From Fen-1467 sp035519475 (GTDB taxonomy: Bacteria > Verrucomicrobiota > Verrucomicrobiia > Opitutales > Opitutaceae), in the NCBI GenBank assembly GCA_035519475.1, contig DATIWI010000254.1, forward strand, positions 1 to 14,569: a stretch of DNA of 14,569 nt, given 5' to 3'. How positions within the stretch are numbered: the stretch's first letter is position 1; every line of letters begins with the position of its first letter. Positions 7,485 to 14,500 of this stretch are shown in pieces. The notes below the pieces were generated by a model. It had not been told where the DNA came from and made no database searches. It worked only from the letters and a program-made list of their open reading frames with translations. The position numbers and the translations under genes are program-made.

Positions 7485-8993
7485 TCAGGGCGCGGCCGGG
7501 CCGACCTCGTTGGCCGTGAGCAACCGCGCGACGGCGGGTTCGCTGCCAGGCTCGTCGGCGCCCCGGGCCTTCTTTTCCGGCCGGGTCTGGCCGTCCATGT
7601 CCACGGTCACCGCCGGAAAGGCGCCGACGGCGGACGCGAGCGCGGGGCTGGCGGGCGGCGGCCGCTTGAGTCCGTCGGGTCCGGCGGCGAGCAACGGATC
7701 CTCGCGCGTGTAGCCTTCGGCCGGCAGGTCACCGACCTCGGTGAGGTTCCACACGAGATTGCCAGTCCAAACGGCGCCGGCGTACGGGCCCCGGATTCTC
7801 GCGGCGGCGCTGCCGCCCACGATGATGTTGTTGGCAAAGGTGGTGTTGGTGGCGCCGAGCGCCACCGGCGTGCGGCGGCTCATCTGGAAGCACGTGCGGT
7901 TGTCGATGAACGTGTTGAAGGCGATGACGCAGTTGTCCGGGCGTTCGTGGGTGTTGGGGGAGCCGTCGCCGGCGTCGGGCGCGCCGTTGCCGAGATCGAC
8001 CGCGACATAATTGCCCTCGAAGTAATTGCTGAATACCTGATGCCGGTCGCCGTAGATGCGCACCCCTTCCGTGTTGCGAAAGATGTTCCCATAGACGAGG
8101 CAGTCGTCGCCCAGCATCAGGGTCAGGTGCGAGTTGGGGCTGTCGAGAAACGTGTTGTAGCGATAGGTGTTGCCGGACGAGCGGTTCGAGATCAGGTCGC
8201 TGACGCCGCGAGAGCGCGCGAAGAGGTTGTGTTCGACGAGGCCGACGCCGGCGGATCCGCCGTGGGAGCTGGCGAGACCGAAGCGGATCATCTGGGCGCC
8301 CTCCGACCCGGCGTTGTCCAGGTCGTGGAGATAGTTGTGGTGGATCCAGACCCGCCGCGCGACCTGGCTGCCCGTGCCGGTCACGGCGATCATGGGCCCG
8401 GCGCCGGTCTTCGGGGCAAACTCGTTGTGGTCGATCTGCGCATCGTCGCCCGCCACGGTGAGATAGGCGCCGTCGCCGGCGCAGCGAAACGTGTTGCGGG
8501 TGAAGCGCACATCGCTGGTGTCCATCCCGATGGCGTCCGCCCCCGCGGCATGGGTGAGCAGGAATCCGGAGATGACGACATGTGCGGCGGGCGCGGCGAC
8601 GTCGAAGCCGTTCGTGCCCATGATTTCGGCGCCGCCGACGCTCTCGGCGGCGACGGTGATGGGCCGGCCGGCCTCGCCCGGGCGGTTCACCGTGATCGGC
8701 GCCGCCGTGGTATACACGCCGTTCTTCAGCGTGATGGTGTCACCGGCGGCCGCCTCGTTGAGGGCGGCCTGCAGCGCCGCGAGGGACTCGACGACGCGCG
8801 CTGCAACCGCCGCGGCGCCAGGAGCGGCGGTCGTGGCGGCTGAAGCCGCCGGCGCGTTGGCGGGGACCTCGGTTCTCGGAGCTGGAGCTTCCGCAGCGGC
8901 GGCGCTCGGCGCAGCCGGCTCGGTGGCGCGGGCCAGGCCTAGCAGGAGCCCACTGCCCACGAAGGCGATCAGACGGGGGTAACGGCGGGGCAT
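7485..8993 (-). CDS. PL6-like secreted parallel beta-helix protein (chondroitinase B/alginate lyase family), catalytic pair apparently lost
   Basis: A 502-residue protein. A signal peptide (LIAFVGSGLLLGLARA) precedes an Ala/Pro-rich linker to about residue 65 and a right-handed parallel beta-helix. The helix opens with ALQAALNEAAAGDTITLKNG and carries many N-x-F rungs. SSGNTYRYNTF and GDRHQVFSNYFEGN match polysaccharide lyase family 6. Known PL6 enzymes use a Lys in an S-K-S motif and an Arg in a LTLRHG-like motif. Here the equivalent text is SNRSSG (Arg271) and LTLMLG (Met293), so both catalytic residues seem replaced. It may bind rather than cleave uronic-acid polysaccharide, or use other residues. 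The start is ATG 8993 because the signal peptide begins there; the frame extends to 9263 without one. The downstream partner is the TPR protein. Confidence 0.82.
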   Translation of the reverse strand: MPRRYPRLIAFVGSGLLLGLARATEPAAPSAAAAEAPAPRTEVPANAPAASAATTAAPGAAAVAARVVESLAALQAALNEAAAGDTITLKNGVYTTAAPITVNRPGEAGRPITVAAESVGGAEIMGTNGFDVAAPAAHVVISGFLLTHAAGADAIGMDTSDVRFTRNTFRCAGDGAYLTVAGDDAQIDHNEFAPKTGAGPMIAVTGTGSQVARRVWIHHNYLHDLDNAGSEGAQMIRFGLASSHGGSAGVGLVEHNLFARSRGVSDLISNRSSGNTYRYNTFLDSPNSHLTLMLGDDCLVYGNIFRNTEGVRIYGDRHQVFSNYFEGNYVAVDLGNGAPDAGDGSPNTHERPDNCVIAFNTFIDNRTCFQMSRRTPVALGATNTTFANNIIVGGSAAARIRGPYAGAVWTGNLVWNLTEVGDLPAEGYTREDPLLAAGPDGLKRPPPASPALASAVGAFPAVTVDMDGQTRPEKKARGADEPGSEPAVARLLTANEVGPAAP

Positions 8994-9050
8994 GTGGGGA
9001 TGTTCAGCACTTGCAGCGCGTCGTGGCAACAGCGGTGTTGCGGGCAAGGC

Positions 9051-9103
9051 AAGCCGCGGCGGCTTCGCCGCGCGATTGACCCCCGGCGGGTCTTCGGCTT
9101 TGC
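9051..9103. repeat. palindromic element AAGCCG/CGGCTT with two inner hairpins
   Basis: Outer arms AAGCCG (9051-9056) and CGGCTT (9095-9100) enclose CGCGGCG/CGCCGCG (9055-9061 and 9066-9072, loop GCTT) and GACCC/GGGTC (9078-9082 and 9088-9092). The design, an outer stem with two hairpins, is the same as at 6192-6253 but the sequence is different. It lies in the 257-bp gap between two divergent genes, upstream of both, where a terminator is not expected. I see no other clear feature in this gap apart from the ribosome binding site at 9238. Confidence 0.6.
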
Positions 9104-9237
9104 TCAGTCGGGCCAGACGCCGGCTGCCCGGCGATTCCGACGCAATCATGCCGTGGAGCGACCAGGAAACGACTCCCGGAGTACAACCGGTATCCTCGGG
9201 TTGGCAGGCGCGGTCGGACCCAGAGAGCGCATTACCG

Positions 9238-9245
9238 AAAGGAGG
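9238..9245 (+). promoter_or_regulatory. strong ribosome binding site
   Basis: AAAGGAGG ends 5 bases before the ATG at 9251 and is a near-perfect complement of the 16S rRNA 3' end. It fixes the start of the SnoaL-like gene. No other gene start in the window has a comparable site. Confidence 0.85.
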
Positions 9246-9250
9246 CCTGT

Positions 9251-9676
9251 ATGATCGGAGCACTGATGGCCAAGAGGGCGCTGGCGGGCGCCTTTGATTC
9301 GCTGAACCGCCACGACCTGGCGGAGTTCATGTCGGCATGGCGGGAAGACGCAGCCTTTGTCTACCCCGGCGATATTCCGGAAAGCGGCAGGTTTGAGGGA
9401 AGAAAGGCCGTCGAGGGCTGGTTCCGGCGTTTCTTCGAGCAGTTCCCAACCATCCAGTTCGAGGTCCGCGACATCTGTGTCCGCAATCTCTTCGATCTGC
9501 GGGGCACCAACGTGGTCGCGGTGCGTTGGGACATCCGGCTCGTCAACCGGGAAGGCCGGCCGGGGCAGAACAGCGGCGTGACGGTGGTCACCATCAAAGG
9601 AGGGAAGGTGTCGTTCGTGCAGGACTTCATTTTCGACCTCGGCGACAACTTCCGGCGCAATTGGAGCGCGGCCTAG
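9251..9676 (+). CDS. SnoaL/NTF2-like fold protein
   Basis: A 141-residue cytoplasmic protein without signal peptide or membrane segment. It opens with an amphipathic helix (FDSLNRHDLAEFMSAWREDAAFVYPG), continues with FEGRKAVEGWFRRFFEQFP and ends in alternating strands (VVAVRWDIRLVN, VTVVTIKGGKVSFVQDFIFD). This is the cone-shaped NTF2/SnoaL-like layout of the nuclear transport factor 2 family, usual length 120-150. Members include isomerases, cyclases and many proteins of unknown role, so no reaction can be given. It stands alone on its strand, divergent from the PL6-like gene and convergent with the DUF2961 gene. Its exceptionally good ribosome binding site suggests high expression and sets it apart from its neighbours, which could reflect a separate origin. 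Confidence 0.85.
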   Translation: MIGALMAKRALAGAFDSLNRHDLAEFMSAWREDAAFVYPGDIPESGRFEGRKAVEGWFRRFFEQFPTIQFEVRDICVRNLFDLRGTNVVAVRWDIRLVNREGRPGQNSGVTVVTIKGGKVSFVQDFIFDLGDNFRRNWSAA

Positions 9677-9713
9677 CGCCGTTTGAACTGAACTGTAGCT
9701 ACTCCCCTTCGGT

Positions 9714-9900
9714 TGTCATTGCGAGGTGCGCGAAGCGCGCCGTGGCGATCCAGCCCCGACCCGGTCGGGCTCCAGCCAGCCGTCGCTGAGGCTTCGGTTC
9801 GGCCCGTCACGTGAGCTCAGCGACGCCGAAGTTCGGAGAACGAAGGCGGGCGGGATTGCGTCGGCGCTCCGCCGCTGCGGCGAGGCTCCTCGCAATGGCA
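9714..9900. repeat. 187-bp composite inverted repeat, copy A
   Basis: Ends TGTCATTGCGAGG (9714-9726) and CCTCGCAATGGCA (9888-9900) are complementary at 12 of 13 positions. The centre holds a second inverted pair: a CGCTGAGGCTTCGG-like arm near 9783-9796 faces CCGAAGTTCGGAGAACG near 9829-9845. A closely similar copy lies at 11236-11420 in the same orientation. Together with 9931-9991 it fills most of the 311-bp gap between two convergent genes; I see no gene in that gap. Elements with GTCATTGCGAGG ends are, as I recall, common in many bacterial genomes. Confidence 0.85.
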
Positions 9901-9930
9901 GGTTTCCGGCCCTGACACTACATCAACCGC

Positions 9931-9991
9931 TGTAGCGCCGCAGTCTGACCGGCGGCGACCTCGCCGCCGGGGAAGATTTGCGGCCGGCTAC
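9931..9991. repeat. TGTAGC-type element supplying a stop codon
   Basis: Outer arms at 9932-9942 and 9979-9991 pair over 11 bases with a 2-base bulge (GTAGC facing GCTAC at the base). Inside is a perfect 9-bp hairpin CCGGCGGCG/CGCCGCCGG (9949-9957 and 9962-9970, loop ACCT). The CTA at 9988-9990, within the right arm, is the TAG stop of the DUF2961 gene. It resembles the elements at 6192-6253 and 6281-6364 in its end sequence. Confidence 0.65.
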
Positions 9992-11178
9992 GGCTGGCGT
10001 TCGTTGCCCCAGAGGGTCGGGCTGCTGCCGTGCGCCTTGCGCCAGGCGTCCCGCCAGAGATGAATGTCGGACGCGGTGATGGCGGGCATCGGCTGACGCT
10101 CGGCCTTGGTGAATGACCGCGGCAGGGGATGGGCGGTGTCCTGGTACCAGTAGGCGACCGAGGCGAGATCGAGCGTCAGGTTGTTGTTGTCGCCGTGCTC
10201 GATCGTGTAGCGGCAGGATTTTTCAAAGTAGATCGGATCGGCGATGTGGAAGCGGTAGAGATGGGTGCGCCCCAGCCAGCCGGTCTCGTTGTTCACCCGC
10301 GGATAACCGAAGTAAGGGTGCTGGAAAAGCTCCTTGGGCGACCAGGAGGTGTTGAAGTAATCCTCCGTCCCCGTGCCGTTCAGGGTGGGCTGGGTGTCGC
10401 CGTCGATGAAGATCATCTCGTCGCCCTCGCCGTACCACATCGTGCTCGGGCAATTGACGTAGTAGTTGACGCCGGCGAGGTGGCCGCGGCCCTTGATGTC
10501 GGCGAAGACGTAATTGCGGCGGCCGTCAGTGTTCTTGCCGGACGGGCCCAGCAGCCCCCATTCGTTCTCGCCGCCGGGCAGGGCCTCCGTGAGTTGATGA
10601 TTGTACCAGGCGTGGAAGCGACCGAGGTCCTTGGGCAGCTGCGTTACTTCCTCGTAGTCGATGTTGAAATAGAGGGCGTCGATCACGCGCCCGCTCTGGT
10701 TCTCGATCTCGATCCTCGCGCCGTCGGCAAAGGGCATCGCAAAGTAGCTCACGTAGGACCGGCCCCAGCCCGGCGTCGCCGCGAGCGGCGCGCTCACGAA
10801 GTTGTAGGCTTCACCCCAACCGTTGCCAAAGAACGGCCCGATCGGCGCCTCCACGGAGGGGAAGGATGCGCCATCCCAATACATCCGGATGATGACGTCG
10901 TTGCGGTTGAGCGTGTCCGCCCCGGGCGCCAGGGTCAGCCAGATGTGCGTGATGACGCCGGCACCCTTCACGTCCATGATGTTCACCTTGGCGCCGTCGG
11001 GAACGCGGCTGACGTTGTCCGCGTTGCCGCCGGTGCGATCATAACTGGAAACGCGCCGGGATTTGAGGCCCGGCTGGATTTTGGCGAGGCCGACGAACTC
11101 GCTCGCCGGTTCCTGGGCGGGGAGGATGGCAGCCGCCAGCAGGGCCGCGGCGAGGGGGAGGATTAGCTTCGTTTTCAT
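9988..11178 (-). CDS. secreted DUF2961 (GH172-type) protein, candidate glycoside hydrolase
   Basis: A 396-residue protein with a clear signal peptide (MKTKLILPLAAALLAAAILPAQ). The mature part starts with a conserved-looking SRRVSSYDRTGGNADN and carries the DUF2961 core: WYGEGDEMIFIDGD, then LNGTGTEDYFNTSW and LYRFHIADPIYF. DUF2961 proteins founded glycoside hydrolase family GH172, which includes difructose-dianhydride I synthase/hydrolase and D-arabinofuranosidases. The two Glu residues reported as catalytic in that family are 21 residues apart; here Glu251 (in GEGD) and Glu272 (in GTED) keep that spacing, so the protein is probably active. The substrate is likely a fructo- or arabino-furanoside, but this is not readable from the sequence. 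It probably acts in the periplasm or outside. The start at ATG 11178 fits the signal peptide, although no clear binding site precedes it. Its stop codon lies within a palindromic repeat. Confidence 0.88.
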   Translation of the reverse strand: MKTKLILPLAAALLAAAILPAQEPASEFVGLAKIQPGLKSRRVSSYDRTGGNADNVSRVPDGAKVNIMDVKGAGVITHIWLTLAPGADTLNRNDVIIRMYWDGASFPSVEAPIGPFFGNGWGEAYNFVSAPLAATPGWGRSYVSYFAMPFADGARIEIENQSGRVIDALYFNIDYEEVTQLPKDLGRFHAWYNHQLTEALPGGENEWGLLGPSGKNTDGRRNYVFADIKGRGHLAGVNYYVNCPSTMWYGEGDEMIFIDGDTQPTLNGTGTEDYFNTSWSPKELFQHPYFGYPRVNNETGWLGRTHLYRFHIADPIYFEKSCRYTIEHGDNNNLTLDLASVAYWYQDTAHPLPRSFTKAERQPMPAITASDIHLWRDAWRKAHGSSPTLWGNERQP

Positions 11179-11235
11179 GGCAAAGGGGATCGAGATTCAA
11201 CCTTTGGACTACCGGGGCGTGTCCTCAGGCCATCT

Positions 11236-11420
11236 TGTCATCGCGAGGCCCGCAGAGCGGGCCGTGGCGATCCAGTTCCGACGCGGTCGGGGGCCAGCCA
11301 GCCTTCGCTGAGGCTTCGGCCCGGGCCGACACGTGAGCGCAGCCACGCCGAAGTTCGGAGAACGGAGGCGGGCTGGATTGCGTCGTCGCCCCGCCGCCGC
11401 GGCGGGGCTCCTCGCAATGA
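11236..11420. repeat. 185-bp composite inverted repeat, copy B
   Basis: This is a direct-orientation copy of the element at 9714-9900, roughly 80 percent identical by eye. Shared exact words include CCGTGGCGATCCAG, TCGCTGAGGCTTCGG and ACGCCGAAGTTCGGAGAACG. Ends TGTCATCGCGAGG and CCTCGCAATGACA pair at 12 of 13 positions. It lies in the 325-bp gap upstream of the DUF2961 gene and downstream of purL, so that gene's promoter must share the gap with it. I see no gene in the remainder of the gap (11179-11235 and 11421-11503). The two copies flank the DUF2961 gene. Confidence 0.85.
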
Positions 11421-11503
11421 CATTTTGAAAACACGGCGAATCGCTTGTGATCGCAAGTTGCGACGAGGGGATCGAAGTTCGCACGGGTTCGGTCGTGGAA
11501 GAT

Positions 11504-14500
11504 TCAGGGCGCGGTCGCGTCCACCCAGGAACGGGCATTGTAGAACAGTTGCATCCACGGGGAATCTTCGCCCCAGCCGGGCGGATGCCAGCTCATCTGG
11601 ACGGTCCGGAACACCCGCTCCGGGTGCGGCATCAGGATCGTCACGCGGCCGGAGGTGGTCGTGAAGGCGGTCATGCCGAAGGGCGAGCCGTTGACGTTGA
11701 GGGGATAGGCTTCGGTCACGGCGTGACGGTGGTCCACAAACCGGGCGCAGACCAGGCCCGAATCGGAGCAGGCCGCGGCGGCCGCGGGGCTCGCGAATTC
11801 CGCGTAGCCCTCGCCGTGCGCCGTGGCGATGGGGATGACCGAGCCCTCCATGCCGGCGAAGAGCACGCTGGGGCTCGGGTCGATCCGCAGCGAGACGAAG
11901 CGGGCTTCGAATCGCTCCGACTGGTTGAGCACGAAGCGCGGCCAGTGATCCGAGCCGGGGATGATGGCGCGGAGCGCGCTCATCATCTGGCAGCCGTTGC
12001 ACACGCCGAGGGCAAAGGCGTCCTCGCGCCCGAAGTACGCGGCGAACTCGGCGCGGGCGCGCGCGTTGAAGAGGATGCTCTTGGCCCAGCCCTCGCCGCC
12101 GCCGAGCACATCGCCGTAGCTGAAACCGCCGCAGGCCACGAGCCCGCGAAAATCCCGGAGCGTGACGCGCCCGCTGAGAATGTCGGTCATGTGGACGTCG
12201 AAGGCCCGGAAGCCTGCGCGGGTGAAGGCGGCGGCCATCTCCACCTGGCCGTTCACGCCCTGCTCGCGGAGAATGGCAATCGAGGGGCGAAGGAGCGCAC
12301 GCGGCCCGCGGGCTCTGCCGGGCGTCTCGCCCGGCGGTTCACCCAGGGCGGCCGGCGAGACGCCGTCCGCGGCACGCGAGCCGCGTGCGCCCCCCGGAGC
12401 AGAATTCCACGCAAAGGTGATCTTTGGCGTGATGCCGGGATCGGCCGGGTCCAGCTTCAGCCGGTACTCCTGCTCCGCGCACTCGGGATTGTCGCGCAGC
12501 AGGGAGATGCGGCGCGTGACGTCGGACCAAATGGCGCGCAGGGCGAAGAGATCCTCGTCGAGCAGGACGCGGCCTTCCTGCCGGACGACCAGCCGGCAGG
12601 AGCGATTGAGCGTGCCGACGCGGTGCGTGCAGGTGTCGAGGCCGTGGGCGCGAAGGATGGCAGTGACGGGCTCCAGCTCAGCGGTGCGGATCTGAACGAC
12701 GGCGCCGAGCTCCTCGGCGAAAAGCTGGGCAAAGGCGTCGAGGACTGAAGCCTCGGGCGGGACGCCCGAGGCGGCACGCGAGCCGCGTGCGCTCCCCGAT
12801 CCAACGAACTGGCCCCGATGCGCGTCCGACGCCGCGGGAAGGTCCAGATCGACGCCGACATGCCCCGCAAAGGCCATTTCCACCGCGGTGGCAAGCAGGC
12901 CGCCGTCGGAGCGGTCGTGATAGGCCAGGAGCTTCTGCTCGCGGCCCAGTTTCTGGATGGCGTTCCAGAAGTTCGTGAGATCGGCGGGGCGGTCGACATC
13001 GGGCGCATCGGTCCCGGTCTGGGCAAGCGTCTGCGCGAGGATCGAGCCGCCGAGCCGGTTTTGCCCGCGGCCGAGATCGATCAGGAGCAAGACCGTTTCT
13101 CCGATCCTGCCGGCACCCTCGGTCACGGAGCTCACCGAGGACGATCCCGAGCGCACAGAGGATTCTGAATTCAGGCCTCCGGGCTCTGTGTGCTCCGTGT
13201 CGTTCTCGGTGTTCTCTGTGACACGATCGAAATGGAGCTGCGGCGTGAGCGCCAGGCGGATGTCCGTGACCGGCGCGAAGGCGGACACGATGAGCGAGAC
13301 GGGCGCGGTCATGCGCTTCTCCCCGCCGCCGTCCCGCCAGACGGTGCTCATGCTCATCGAGTCCTTGCCGACCGGGATGGTGATGCCGAGGGCGGGGCAG
13401 AGCTCCATGCCGACGGCGTGCACGGCCGCATAGAGGTCGGCGCCGTCGCCGGGGACGGCGGGCGCGGCCATCCAGTTGGCGGACAGATTGACCTTGCCGA
13501 GCTCGCCGATCTGGGCCGCGGCGAGGTTGGTGAGCGCTTCGCCGACCGCGAGCCGGGCGGCGGCCGCGGCCTGGTTGATCGCGACCGGCGTGCGCTCGCC
13601 CACGGCCATGGCCTCGCCCGTGTAGACGTCGAAGGCGGCGGCGGTGACGGCGCAGTCGGCCACCGGCACCTGCCAGGGGCCCACCATCTGATCGCGGCAG
13701 ATGAGTCCGCCCACGGTGCGATCGCCGATGGAGATGAGGAAGGTCTTGTCGGCGACGGCCGGGTGGGCGAGGACAAGGCGGACTGCATTCGCCAATGACC
13801 GATCACCGATAGCCAATGGCCGGAGGGGGCGGCGCAGCGTCGTATCGGACCGGTGCATGCGCGGCGGTTTGCCGAGGAGCGTCTCGAGCGGCAGGTCGAT
13901 CGGCGTGTTTCGGAAATGCGGGTCCGCCAGGACGAGCCGCGGCTCCGCGGTGGCCTCGCCGACAATGGCGAACGGGCAGCGCTCGCGCGCGCAGAGCTCC
14001 TCGAAGACCTCGATGCGGGCGGCGGGGACGGCCAGGACGTAGCGCTCCTGCGCCTCGTTGCACCAGATCTCGAGCGGGCTCATGCCGGGCTCGTCGTTCG
14101 GGATCCGGCGCAGGTCGAAGCGCCCGCCGCGGCCCGCGTCGTGGACGAGCTCAGGCAGGGCGTTGGAGAGGCCGCCCGCCCCGACATCGTGGATGAAGGC
14201 GATGGGGTTGTGCTCGCCCAGGGCCCAGCAGCGGTCAATCACCTCCTGGCAGCGGCGCTGCATCTCGGCGTTGTCGCGCTGGACGCTGGCGAAATCGAGC
14301 TCCGCGTCGCCCGACCCGCTGGCGAGCGAGCTGGCCGCGCCGCCGCCGAGGCCGATGAGCAGGGCGGGTCCGCCGAGGACCACGAGCTTGTCGCCCGGGC
14401 GGATCGCGCCCTTGCGGATGTGCTCGGCCCGGATGTTGCCGAGGCCGCCGGCGAGCATGATGGGCTTGTGGTAGCCCCGCAGCTCCGTTGCGGGGAGCTT

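Noticed and set aside
7446..8843. Plus-strand open frame opposite the PL6-like gene
   Set aside because: It lacks a ribosome binding site and domain, and the minus strand encodes a recognisable beta-helix family protein.
8841..8853. 13-base match TGAAGCCGCCGGC shared between the linker of the PL6-like gene and the purL repeat at 14521
   Set aside because: It is short and GC-rich, and lies in an Ala-rich coding linker where such codons are frequent. The match does not extend into a longer shared element.
11447..12748. Plus-strand open frame opposite purL
   Set aside because: It is the complement of the glutaminase domain of purL and has no features of its own.
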